A stretch of 64,000 bases of DNA from Flavobacteriia bacterium (GTDB taxonomy: Bacteria > Bacteroidota > Bacteroidia > Flavobacteriales_D > Crocinitomicaceae). The stretch lies in the NCBI GenBank assembly GCA_016183815.1, contig JACPDW010000010.1, positions 1 through 64,000 of the forward strand, written 5' to 3'. Numbering within the stretch: the stretch's first letter is position 1; each line of letters starts with the position of its first letter. Shown here one piece after another: positions 29,343 through 39,800 of the stretch. Made by a program: the position numbers and the translations under genes. Below the pieces are notes generated by a model. It searched no databases, had not been told where the DNA came from, and was given only the letters and a program-made list of their open reading frames with translations.

Positions 29343-30347
29343 ATGTACAACGATATTTTTAATAAAATAGATTTATCTCATTCAATTGTTATTACTTCTC
29401 ATCAATCTCCTGATGGAGATTCAGTGGGGAGTAGTGTGGCTTTGTATGAGATTTGTCGTCAAATCAAAGAAAAAAAGGAAAGTGATATTTTAATTTTTTT
29501 TCCCGATAAACTACCTTCTCATTTGTTGCCAATGCTCACCAATGTGTCTTTTATTGTCGGTGATGAGAATGTTGATTTTGCTAACAAAAAAATTTTAAAC
29601 GCAACTCTTCTCTTTTCATTGGATTATAATTCTCCAAAAAGAGTTGGTGAGTCCTTTACTGAAGCCCTATCTCAAACAAGTGCTTTCAAAATTATGATTG
29701 ACCATCATCTTCAACCTGAGAAATATGCGGACATCTTAATCTCAGATACCGACGCAAGTTCTACCTGTCAGTTGTTATATGAAGTGTTAGAAAAAGCCAA
29801 TAAACTAAAACTCCTCAACACAAATGTTGCGAAAGCTCTTTATCTTGGAATTGTAACAGATACAGGGTCTTTTCGTTATAACAACGTGAAACCCAAAACC
29901 CACGCTATCGTTTCTGAACTTCTTAAGAAAGAAATTCAACACGATAAAATACACGAAGAAATAATAGATTCAAATACAGCAGATAAATTAAAACTACAAG
30001 CGTATCTTATCCATCATCATTTAAAAATATTCCCTGAAATGTCTTTGGCCTTTATTAGCGTAAATAAAAAGGAAAAAAATGAAATGAATGTTTTAAAAGG
30101 AGATACTGAAGGTTTGGTAAATACAGCACTATCCATCAAAGGCATCAAAATTGCAGCTTTTTTTTCGGAAGAAGAGGATTTTGTTAAAATATCGTTTAGA
30201 TCAAAGGGTAAACAACATCCAGTTAATGTGTTAGCAAACACATATTTCAATGGTGGTGGACATGCAAATGCATCTGGTGGAAAATACAAAGGTTCACTTG
30301 AGGAGTGTTTAAATTATTTTTTAAGTGTAATTCCTCAATTTGTTTAA
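29343..30347 (+). CDS. nrnA: DHH/DHHA1 phosphoesterase (NrnA-like oligoribonuclease/pAp phosphatase)
   Basis: SHQSPDGDSVGSSVALYE, SLDYNS, MIDHHLQPE, TDTGSFRYNN, and C-term GGGHANASGGK (DHHA1). Start placed at ATG 29343 rather than GTG 29337 because of promoter proximity. Confidence 0.9.
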   Translation: MYNDIFNKIDLSHSIVITSHQSPDGDSVGSSVALYEICRQIKEKKESDILIFFPDKLPSHLLPMLTNVSFIVGDENVDFANKKILNATLLFSLDYNSPKRVGESFTEALSQTSAFKIMIDHHLQPEKYADILISDTDASSTCQLLYEVLEKANKLKLLNTNVAKALYLGIVTDTGSFRYNNVKPKTHAIVSELLKKEIQHDKIHEEIIDSNTADKLKLQAYLIHHHLKIFPEMSLAFISVNKKEKNEMNVLKGDTEGLVNTALSIKGIKIAAFFSEEEDFVKISFRSKGKQHPVNVLANTYFNGGGHANASGGKYKGSLEECLNYFLSVIPQFV

Positions 30348-30349
30348 AA

Positions 30350-30862
30350 ATGAAAGTGTTTAATTTTTTACTTTTTACTTCTTTGCTGTTAAGTTCTTGT
30401 CAAGAAAAAAAGCAAGAAAAAGAAATAAAATGGACAAAAGAGCAATCGGTGACTTGGAATAAAAACATGGCTTTAGAAGAAGAACTACAAATCAATTTGT
30501 TTTTAAGCAAAAAAGACTGGAAAATGCAAAAAACCGGTTCTGGTTTACGTTATTATATCTACAAAAATGGAAATGGAAAAATTGCATCAGAAGGTCAAGA
30601 AGCCAAAATAAAATATTCAATTCGTCTTTTAGATGGGAAATTATGTTATCAAACAGAAAATGGTGAGACTTTTATGTTTCAAATAGACAAAAGTGAAATT
30701 GAAAGTGGAGTACAAGAAGGAATTAAAAAAATGAAAGTGGGCGATAAAGCAAAATTAATTATCCCAAGTCATATTGCACATGGTTTGGTTGGTGATTTAG
30801 ATAAAATTCCCCCTCTTAGTCCAATAGTAGTTGATGTTGAATTGTTAGAGTTAAAACCATGA
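30350..30862 (+). CDS. FKBP-type peptidyl-prolyl isomerase lipoprotein (GldI-like)
   Basis: Lipobox LLLSSC; FKBP core GQEAKIKYSIRLLDGKLCYQTENGETFMFQIDKSEIESGVQEGIKKMKVGDKAKLIIPSHIAHG. Start at ATG 30350. Confidence 0.85.
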   Translation: MKVFNFLLFTSLLLSSCQEKKQEKEIKWTKEQSVTWNKNMALEEELQINLFLSKKDWKMQKTGSGLRYYIYKNGNGKIASEGQEAKIKYSIRLLDGKLCYQTENGETFMFQIDKSEIESGVQEGIKKMKVGDKAKLIIPSHIAHGLVGDLDKIPPLSPIVVDVELLELKP

Positions 30863-31695
30863 TTAAAAAAAGTATTTTATTTCTTTTACTAATTTTTATT
30901 TCTTCCTGTAAACCAGAAGCTGTAAAGGAAAAAGAACCTTTGTTTTTTAATAAAGAAAAAAAATTTGTTAAAAACAGTGATTCTTCCTCAAAAAAAGAAG
31001 TGAAAAAACTTCAATTAAATAACGGAATTGTCATTACTTTTTACACTAAAGGAACAGGAGAAAAATTAAAAAAATTTGATGTGGTTAAAATCGACTATAA
31101 AGTGAGGTTAAAAGACAGTACGATAGTTGACGGAAATCATTTATTAAAAAAAGAGTGGTTGCCTTTTATAATTGGATTTAACATGCAAACTCCTGGCTGG
31201 GATCTTGCACTTTCAGAAATGAATATCGGAGATGAGGCAGAAATATTTTTGCCCTCAAAATTGGCAAGAGGTGAAAATGGAATTAAAGGTTTAATACCAC
31301 CAAATGCAGACAATTATATACGTATTAAAATAGTAGATAAACTTCCCCCAACAAAAGTTGTTGAAGGTACAAAAATCTGGCTGTTAGAAGAGAATAAAAC
31401 AGAAAATAATAAAGCAACTCTTCAAAGTACTATTGAATTTCATTATATGGTCAGTACTCCATCTAATCCTCGTTATGACATCAGCTATAGAAAAAACAAA
31501 CCTTACACCTTTAAATTTTCTGATTTTGGTATTGTAAAAGGACTAAAGAAAGCACTCTTAGGAGTTAAAAAATCAGATAAAATGTGGGTGTTGATACCGT
31601 CTTCTCAGGCCTATGGCAGTAAAGGTTTAATGAATCTTATTCAGCCAAATGAACCAGTATTTTACGATTTATTTGTGATGGATGTCAGAAAATAA
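30859..31695 (+). CDS. Lipoprotein with two FKBP-like domains
   Basis: Lipobox FISSC; two FKBP cores (...GWDLALSEMNIGDEAEIFLPSKLARGENG... and ...VKGLKKALLGVKKSDKMWVLIPSSQAYGSKG...); ATGA overlap with the upstream gene. Confidence 0.82.
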   Translation: MIKKSILFLLLIFISSCKPEAVKEKEPLFFNKEKKFVKNSDSSSKKEVKKLQLNNGIVITFYTKGTGEKLKKFDVVKIDYKVRLKDSTIVDGNHLLKKEWLPFIIGFNMQTPGWDLALSEMNIGDEAEIFLPSKLARGENGIKGLIPPNADNYIRIKIVDKLPPTKVVEGTKIWLLEENKTENNKATLQSTIEFHYMVSTPSNPRYDISYRKNKPYTFKFSDFGIVKGLKKALLGVKKSDKMWVLIPSSQAYGSKGLMNLIQPNEPVFYDLFVMDVRK

Positions 31696-32517
31696 ATTCA
31701 GTTTTTCAAATATTTTTATTACCTCTTTAGCTGGTGCAACGTCGTGGACTCTTAAAATTTTAGCTCCTTTAAGTAAAGCTAAGGTATGAAGCACTGTACT
31801 TCCATTTTGAGAATCTTCAATGTCAATATCTAATAGCTTATATATCATAGACTTGCGAGAAACACCCACAAGTATTGGTCTGTTTAAGATGGTAAACTCC
31901 TTAATGAATTGAAAGAGAGAATAATTTTGATCTAAGTTTTTAGCAAAACCAAATCCTAAGTCAATTATCACATCGTTTATATTGTTTTCTTTCAACAAAA
32001 CCAATTTTTCAGTAAAAAATTTTAAACACTCTTTAAAAATTGATTCATATTGGAAAGAATTATGCATTTTTTGAAAATCATTATTATTGTGCATTAAAAT
32101 ATAACAGGGTTTGTATGACGCTAATACTTCAAATAATTTTTCATTAAATTGAAAAGCACTTATGTCATTTATTATTCCAACACCGTGATCCAAAACAAAT
32201 TTAGTAACAGTTGAACTAAAAGTATCCACACTAAAAAGTGCATTTGGAAACTCTCTTTCAATAGCTATAACAATAGGTTTTAATCTATCCAACTCTTCTT
32301 TTTCTGGCAAATAAATTGCTTGAGGTCTAGAAGACATCGCTCCAATGTCAATAAAATCGGCACCTTCTTGAAGTTGTTTTTCTATTTCATTTAAAACTTC
32401 TTTTATGGTATTTTTTCTGCTGTTTAAATAAAATGAATCAGGCGACACATTAATTATCCCCATAATTTTAGGAGATTTTAATTCTATTAATTGATTTTTT
32501 ATCTTAAGCACCTGCAT
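31669..32517 (-). CDS. folP: Dihydropteroate synthase
   Basis: IMGIINVSPDSFY, GADFIDIGAMSSRP, FSVDTFSSTV, GIINDIS, DVIIDLGFGFAK, PILVGVSRKSMI, LRVHDV. Confidence 0.95.
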   Translation of the reverse strand: MQVLKIKNQLIELKSPKIMGIINVSPDSFYLNSRKNTIKEVLNEIEKQLQEGADFIDIGAMSSRPQAIYLPEKEELDRLKPIVIAIEREFPNALFSVDTFSSTVTKFVLDHGVGIINDISAFQFNEKLFEVLASYKPCYILMHNNNDFQKMHNSFQYESIFKECLKFFTEKLVLLKENNINDVIIDLGFGFAKNLDQNYSLFQFIKEFTILNRPILVGVSRKSMIYKLLDIDIEDSQNGSTVLHTLALLKGAKILRVHDVAPAKEVIKIFEKLNLFSDIHHK

Positions 32518-32796
32518 TTTAAAAACTCATTTTTATTTAAATATTTAAACAATGAATGACAAAAATAAACAAACAATTTACTTAAAAAAAAATTACTGTG
32601 TATTGATTTGATTAACAGATTTTTATAATTTCTTGACTTTTCAATTATGTACAACTTTTTTATTAAAACAAATAAAATTGAAAATCAAGTTAAAAATAAT
32701 TTTAAAGTAAAAAAATCAAATTACATTAATTTTTAGTTAATTTTCTATTTAAAAGCTTAAAAATTTTTATCTTCAACCCGTAAATCAAACATATTT

Positions 32797-33339
32797 TTGA
32801 TGAATCAAACACTAGAACAATATCAGTCAATTGTAAAACAATGTAGGAAAATCTTTACAGACAAAACTAAAGATTATGGAACATCTTGGAGAATTTTACG
32901 AACAAGCTCATTAACGGATCAAATTTACATTAAAGCACAAAGAATCAGAACGATACAAGAGACTGGCAACAATAAAATCGGAGACGATATTGATGGCGAA
33001 TTTCGTGCTATTGTCAATTATTGTATAATGGCTCTCATTCAAAATGAAGAAAATTTAATCGAAACAGATCTTCTTATTGAACAAGCCCAAAATTTGTATG
33101 ACAAATACAGCATAATTGCTTTTGAATTAATGGAAAAGAAAAACCATGATTATGGTGAAGCATGGAGAGATATGAGGGTAAGTTCTTTAACAGACTTAAT
33201 ATTAATGAAGTTACTTCGTATAAAACAAATCGAAGACAACGATGGTAAAACAATTGTAAGCGAAGGAGTCTCCTCCAATTACTATGATATATTAAATTAC
33301 AGTATCTTTGCATTAATTCATCTTCAAAATTTTAACTAA
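32797..33339 (+). CDS. DUF1599 (nucleotide-modification-associated) protein with internal duplication
   Basis: KTKDYGTSWRILRTSSLTDQIYIKAQRIRTIQE and KNHDYGEAWRDMRVSSLTDLILMKLLRIKQIED are tandem copies of the same motif. Confidence 0.85.
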   Translation: MMNQTLEQYQSIVKQCRKIFTDKTKDYGTSWRILRTSSLTDQIYIKAQRIRTIQETGNNKIGDDIDGEFRAIVNYCIMALIQNEENLIETDLLIEQAQNLYDKYSIIAFELMEKKNHDYGEAWRDMRVSSLTDLILMKLLRIKQIEDNDGKTIVSEGVSSNYYDILNYSIFALIHLQNFN

Positions 33340-35225
33340 TGGAAAAAAATAGAATTATTAGTGGTCAATCACTTCTTTTTAATTCCTTGTTTGTTTTATT
33401 AAACTTAGCTGGTTTGACATTTGTAACCTTAGGGTTTCATGATTCCTTTATTGAAAGTAAATGGATGTTGACAGGCATTGGCTTTGCTTTGATGGCTTTT
33501 AGTGTTTTCGGAATGGTAGTCTTTAAAGGCAAATTAATGATGGCGACCGTTTCAAGAGTTTTAGTCGGGAGTTTATTCATTGTTTCTGGTTTAATAAAAG
33601 CGAATGACCCTCTGGGTTTTAGCTATAAATTGGAAGAATATTTTGAAGATGGGGCTTTGGCATTTAGAATTAAAGAGTGGTTTGGTACTCCTGGTTTTTC
33701 TTTAGAATTTTTCATTGATTGGGCCTTATCTTTATCCGTTTTAATTTGTATTGTTGAAATAGTGTTGGGTGTTTTAGTGTTGTTAGGAGGAAAAATAAAA
33801 TTAGTTTCTTGGTTGTTGTTGTTAATGATGTTGTTTTTTACTTTTCTCACTTGGCACACAGCTAATTGTGATGGTAATGTAAAATTTGTTGATAGAGATA
33901 CTTATCTTTCTTCAAATCCACTTTATGAGATAAAATTACAAGAGGCAAAGACGAATAAAGATTTAAAAATTGTCTCAAAGTCTTCTTCTCAATTGGTTGT
34001 CGATGAAAAAAAACAACCTCAATGTGTTACAGACTGTGGTTGTTTTGGTGACGCTATGAAAGGTTCGATAGGTCGCTCTTTAACCCCAAAAGAATCCATG
34101 TGGAAAGACATTATCTTAGATTATTTAATATTTTGGATATTTTTAGCTCAATGGATAATAAGACCAAACACTGGTAAAGAAAACAAATATATAATCCCAA
34201 TTTCATTACTTCTGATTGTATTTTTCTCTTATATTTTTAACTGGTATTTTCCTCTTTTATTTGGTTTTGTTTCTTTAGTTGGTTCTCTTTGGGTTTTAAA
34301 AGCAGGAGGAAGGGCCTTTGGAAATTTTTGGGGAGTGAGCATTTTAGTTTCTCTACTGTCTTATTTTTTAACATCTTACGTTCAACTTTTTGAGCCAGTT
34401 AAGGATTACAGACCATATTCTGTTGGAAGTAATTTAAGACAAAAGATGAACGACGGTATCGAAGGAAAATACGTCAATCTGTTGGTTTATAAAAACTTAA
34501 AAACAGGTAAAACGAAAGAATACGATGGCAATAGTAAAGAATATATCGATTCTAAAATCTGGGAAAATACCAGTTGGAAATACGACACAATGGTTACCAA
34601 AGAAATTATTCCAACCAAACTACCTTCAATTACTGGACAATTTAACCCTGTTATTTTATTCAATGACATTCAAGAGGAAGAAAAGCAAATGAACTATATT
34701 CAAGAAATCATTAATACATCAATGATTCCAGGATATACTTTGTTCGATAAAGAAAATATAACATTTGTTCATGTTCCAGAAAAGGATTACAATACTAACG
34801 ATTATGATACAACGTTCTTTCAAATAAAAGAAAAAGGTTTGATTTTAAATCCTGAATTATCCGAAATAAGCATCAGAGAATTTTTGATTAAAGAAAAACA
34901 AGTTATTATTTTATTCTCTAAAAATTTAAAAGAAGGCAATTTCTCTAAAATCTCTTCGTATAAAAAAATATTTGAAGAGGCTAAAAAACGCAAAATCCCA
35001 ATGCTTTTAGTTTGTAGTTCAAACAGAGATCAAATTATAAAATGGAGAAAAAAACATCAGTTCTCAATTCCAGGGTTTATAAATGATGAAACTGAATTAA
35101 AAGCAGTTGCTCGATCTAATCCATCGTTGATGATTTTGAACAATGGTGTTGTCGTGGGCAAATACCCTCATAGATCTACTCCGACTTTTCAATGGTTACT
35201 TAAAAACAAAATCATAAAAAAATAA
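33339..35225 (+). CDS. BT_3928-like DoxX/MauE-type membrane protein
   Basis: Multiple TMs; LVGSLFIVSGLIKANDPLGFSYKLEEYF (DoxX-like); CVTDCGCFGDAMKGSIGRSLTPKESMWKD; TAATG overlap with the upstream stop. Confidence 0.85.
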   Translation: MEKNRIISGQSLLFNSLFVLLNLAGLTFVTLGFHDSFIESKWMLTGIGFALMAFSVFGMVVFKGKLMMATVSRVLVGSLFIVSGLIKANDPLGFSYKLEEYFEDGALAFRIKEWFGTPGFSLEFFIDWALSLSVLICIVEIVLGVLVLLGGKIKLVSWLLLLMMLFFTFLTWHTANCDGNVKFVDRDTYLSSNPLYEIKLQEAKTNKDLKIVSKSSSQLVVDEKKQPQCVTDCGCFGDAMKGSIGRSLTPKESMWKDIILDYLIFWIFLAQWIIRPNTGKENKYIIPISLLLIVFFSYIFNWYFPLLFGFVSLVGSLWVLKAGGRAFGNFWGVSILVSLLSYFLTSYVQLFEPVKDYRPYSVGSNLRQKMNDGIEGKYVNLLVYKNLKTGKTKEYDGNSKEYIDSKIWENTSWKYDTMVTKEIIPTKLPSITGQFNPVILFNDIQEEEKQMNYIQEIINTSMIPGYTLFDKENITFVHVPEKDYNTNDYDTTFFQIKEKGLILNPELSEISIREFLIKEKQVIILFSKNLKEGNFSKISSYKKIFEEAKKRKIPMLLVCSSNRDQIIKWRKKHQFSIPGFINDETELKAVARSNPSLMILNNGVVVGKYPHRSTPTFQWLLKNKIIKK

Positions 35226-35226
35226 T

Positions 35227-35970
35227 ATGAGAAAAAATATCGTTGCGGCAAATTGGAAAATGAATTTAACCAAAAAGGAGGCCTTATCCATTTTTGAACA
35301 ATTAGAAGAAGTACAACTGAAAGATAATCAAGAAATTATTGTTTTTTCACCTTATGTTTTTCTTGATGCACTTAAACAAAAACAAAAAAAAGTCAAAGTA
35401 GGTGCTCAAAATTTTCACCCAGCGCCCCATGGTGCCTATACTGGAAAAGTCTCCATCAATCATTTATTGGATTTAGAAGTTGAATGTGTTTTAATTGGTC
35501 ACTCCGAAAGAAGAATGTTGTTTAATGAAAGTGACGAGCTTATTAAAACAAAAATCGATGTCGCAGTCGAAAATAAGCTGGAAATAGTTTTTTGTTGTGG
35601 AGAACCCATTGACATTAGAAATAAAAGTAGTCATTGCTCTTATGTTTTACAGCAAATGGAAGCAAATTTATTTCATTTAGACCATGAACAAATCAAACAA
35701 ATTAGTATCGCTTATGAACCAGTATGGGCTATTGGAACTGGTAAAACTGCAACTACAGAACAAGCAGAAAATATGCACCGTTTTATTCGAATGTGTGTTG
35801 AACAGCGTTATGGTTTTGAAATTTCAAATGAAATGAGTATATTGTACGGAGGAAGTTGTAATGCAACTAATTCGTCTGAACTTTTTGCATGTGAAAACAT
35901 CGACGGAGGATTAATAGGTGGTGCTTCATTGAAAGCAGAAGAGCTTTGTAAAATCATTTCTTCACTGTGA
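35227..35970 (+). CDS. tpiA: Triosephosphate isomerase
   Basis: RKNIVAANWKMN, GAQNFHP, GHSERR, AYEPVWAIGTGKTA, YGGSC, GGLIGGASLK. Confidence 0.98.
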   Translation: MRKNIVAANWKMNLTKKEALSIFEQLEEVQLKDNQEIIVFSPYVFLDALKQKQKKVKVGAQNFHPAPHGAYTGKVSINHLLDLEVECVLIGHSERRMLFNESDELIKTKIDVAVENKLEIVFCCGEPIDIRNKSSHCSYVLQQMEANLFHLDHEQIKQISIAYEPVWAIGTGKTATTEQAENMHRFIRMCVEQRYGFEISNEMSILYGGSCNATNSSELFACENIDGGLIGGASLKAEELCKIISSL

Positions 35971-36803
35971 AAAACACTTTATGTTTAAAAATTTCTCTTC
36001 AACCATTTAACCCTTGGTCTGAAATATTAGTTTCACAATTATCAGAAATGAATTTTTCCTCATTTGAAGAAAAAGACAATTGTTTATTGGCTTATGGAAA
36101 TGAAGATGAAATAAATATAAATCAAGTATTAAATGAAACTTGCTTAAATAATGCTCCTATTACTTTTGAATGGACAACAGAAATATTTCCTTATCAAAAT
36201 TGGAATGAAAAATGGGAAAAAGAGTATGAAGCCATTCATATAGATAACAAAATAAGTATTACTGCACCTTTTCACAATCAAAAAGAATACTTAGATATTA
36301 ATGTACTTGTGCAAGCACAAACTTCTTTTGGGACTGGTCACCACCCTACTACACAGTTAGTAATAAGTACTATGAACAAAATATTTCCATTTCCTAAAAA
36401 AATTCTAGATATGGGAACTGGAACAGGAGTATTGGCAATTTTAGCTGAAAAACTTGGTGCAAATGCAGTAACAGCAGTGGACATTGAAGATTGGTCAATA
36501 GATAACGCAAAAAACAATGCTCATTTAAACGAATCAAAATCTATTACTTTTTTGTGTGGGGATATAAATATTTTGAAAAATGAAATATTTGATTTAATTT
36601 TAGCCAACATAAATAAAAATACCTTAACGAATCATGTTCCCATTTACTCTAAGTGTTTAAATGTGAATGGTCTTTTAATTTTGAGTGGTTTTTTAGAAAG
36701 CGATTTTGATGAAATGAATACAATTTGTATTGAAAATCAGTTGATTTTATCAGAAAAAAATCAAAAAGAAGGTTGGTTATGTTTGTCGTATTCTAAAATT
36801 TAA
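35967..36803 (+). CDS. prmA: Ribosomal protein L11 methyltransferase
   Basis: WNEKWEKEYEAI, QTSFGTGHHPTTQL, ILDMGTGTGVLAILAEKLGA, ILANINKNTL; GTG start overlapping the tpiA stop. Confidence 0.92.
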   Translation: MKNTLCLKISLQPFNPWSEILVSQLSEMNFSSFEEKDNCLLAYGNEDEININQVLNETCLNNAPITFEWTTEIFPYQNWNEKWEKEYEAIHIDNKISITAPFHNQKEYLDINVLVQAQTSFGTGHHPTTQLVISTMNKIFPFPKKILDMGTGTGVLAILAEKLGANAVTAVDIEDWSIDNAKNNAHLNESKSITFLCGDINILKNEIFDLILANINKNTLTNHVPIYSKCLNVNGLLILSGFLESDFDEMNTICIENQLILSEKNQKEGWLCLSYSKI

Positions 36804-36808
36804 AAAAA

Positions 36809-39800
36809 ATGAAAAAAATTGCCTTTCTTTTATTTTCTTTAATCTTTTTTAGTTCATTTTTTTATGCACAAGAGTTAAAAAAACAGAAAGAAAGTTTTAT
36901 TAAGGACTTTAAAAATCTTGTTGAACCTTTTTTAAAAGAAGAAAATAAATCGTTTGTTCGAAATGAACTGGAAAAAACCATTATGGATCCAATGGGTTTT
37001 TCAGATGATTTAACCGTTGATATGATAAGTACTTATGAGATCCTTAAATCTAAAAATTTCAAACCTTTTCCTATAATTTACAATTACATCTATTCTGTTT
37101 GTGCTTTTATGAAAGATAAAAACGGTAAAAGCGCTTTTAAAGATTGGGAAAAAATTATTGAAAAAATGATTGAGAATAAAAACCAAAGTAAAATGGAAGA
37201 TTTTTTAGATTTTTCTGCTGGTTTTTTCTCAAATAGCGTTTTAATTCATAATCCAACCTTTGATTGGTTATACAGAGGTGGTTCTTACAGCTTTGAAGAT
37301 CCAGATAGACCTATGGTTATTTTTGAAGGAGGAAATTTAGTTTGTGGAGTAGAAAACACTAGAGAAGATAAAGATAAAAACCCTTACGTTGATAGCATTG
37401 TGATTTACGAAGCAAAGGGCGTTTTTGATCCTTTCCTTAAAAAATGGAAAGCAAAAGGAGGAATCATTTCATGGGAAAAAGTTGGATTGCCCAAAAACGA
37501 AACCTATGCTGAACTTTCTTATTACAACTTGTCATTAAAAAGTTCGAGTTTAGAATGTGATACTGTTATTTTACATACACCCTATTTTCAAAAACCTATA
37601 AAAGGAAAACTCTCTGATAGAGCTTTTAGAATAAATAGAGAAGAAGACAAAACCTATCCTCAATTTAAATCTTTTGATAAAAGGTTAAAAATCAAACAAA
37701 TTGTACCAAATGTTGATTATGATGGTGGGTTTTCTTTGATGGGTAAAAATTTTGTAGGTATTGGTACAGGTGGTGAACCAGCGTTTATAGTTCTTCACCG
37801 AAATAGCAAACCATTTATCAAGCTTTTTACTCAATACATTTCGATCAATAAAGAAATGATTAAATGTTACAACGCACTTTCCTCAATTTATATAGGAACA
37901 AAAGACTCCATTTTTCACCCAAATATTGAATTTAATTACGATTTAAAAACCCAAATGATAGAATTTGTAAGAGCTTCAAAGGGTATGGGAACGGCACCTT
38001 TCTCTAATTCGTATCATCAAGTGGATATGTATATTCCAAAATTACTATGGAAATACGATAGTCCTGAAATTGAATTAACTTACATTATGGGGCAAAGTTT
38101 AGACCAACGATTCGCTCGTCTTGAATCAAAAAATTATTTTGACAATAAATTATACGACCGATTACAAGGCATGAATAAAAATCATCCTTTAGCTGCAATT
38201 GCTGAATATTGTTTTAAATATGACGAATATGTCTTACCCGAAGGAAAAATGGCTACTGCCTTAGGATTAACGATTGAACAAGCAAAAGTAATTCTATTGG
38301 ATTTAGCTACTTATGGGTTTTTAAATTATGACGTTGAAAATAAAATCATCTCAGTGAATCAAAAATTGTTGACATTTGCAAGAGCTAAATCACAAAAAAT
38401 TGACTACGATAATTTAAAATTTGAAGCAGACTTTAGACCAAAAAAACTAAGCGGTTATACCGATGAACAAATAAAAAAAGAAACATTTTTACAAGATATA
38501 CAATTAGAATACGATAAAAAAAACAAATATCGTGAAGGGTTAAAAAACTTTGGAATATTTAATCTTGGTACAATGGAAATTAGGATGGAGGGTATAGATA
38601 TGATTACTCTTTCAGACAATCAAAGAACTCATGTATTTCCTACTAACAACAATGTAATCATCAGAGAAAATAGAAATTTTGATTTTGCTGGCTGGATTAT
38701 CTCAGGAAAATTAGAAATAAACACATTAGAAGCAAATTATATTTATAATACACATAAAGTAAATATTTTTAAGTCCGAAAAAACATTGTTACGTGTAAAT
38801 CCTTTACAAGAAGCAGATGGAAAAAAACCAATAATTGTTTCAAATGAATTAAATGCTTTGGTTGGTGAATTATTGGTAGATGACCCAAGTAACAAAAGTG
38901 GATTAAGTAAAAAATTTACAGATTTTCCAAAATTGAATGTGAGCAAACCTTCGTTAGTTTATTATAATCAAAAATCTTTGTTTAAAGGTGCCTACGATAG
39001 TACACGTTTTTATTTTACTGTTGATCCATTTTCAATGGATAGCTTAGATAATTTTGTTGAAAAAACTCAGCGTTTTACTGGAGAATTGACTTCTGCTGGT
39101 ATTTTTCCTAAATTTAAAGAACCACTTAAAATTATGCCAGATTATTCTCTTGGATTTACTACAAAATCAGCTGAAAACGGATATCCAATTTATGGGAATA
39201 AAGCAAAATTTGATAATAAAATACTTTTATCTTCAAAAGGATTACAGGGTGCTGGTACCATTACTTATGTTGAATCCACTTCAATCTCAAAGGGCTTAAC
39301 TTTTTTACCAGACTCTACAATGGGATATGCTGAATTTGATAACAAACCTGTAGAAGGTGGTACTGAATTTCCTGATATTCAAGGGCAAGATGTGTATATC
39401 ACCCTTGTTCCTAAAAACGATGTATTGAAAGTAAAAACGGATATCAATAGAGAAATGACGATGTTCAACAAAGAATGTCGTATAAAAGGAACTGTTTATA
39501 TCCAACCTTTTGGTGCAAGTGGAAATGGTGTTACTACTTTTACAGATGCTAACTTAGGATCTAAAAAACTCAAGTTTACTCGATGGGAAATTAATTCCGA
39601 TACGGCGAATTTTAATGTAAAAAACAATTTTGTGGTGGACGATGAAGACCCCCTTTCTTTAAAAACAGAAAATTTACAAGCTCACGTCTCATTCAAAAAA
39701 AGAAAGGGTGAATTTAAATCCAATTCAGGTTCTTCAAGAGTTGAATTTCCTGTAAATCAGTATTTATGTAAAATTGACTTTTTCACTTGGTTCATGGACA

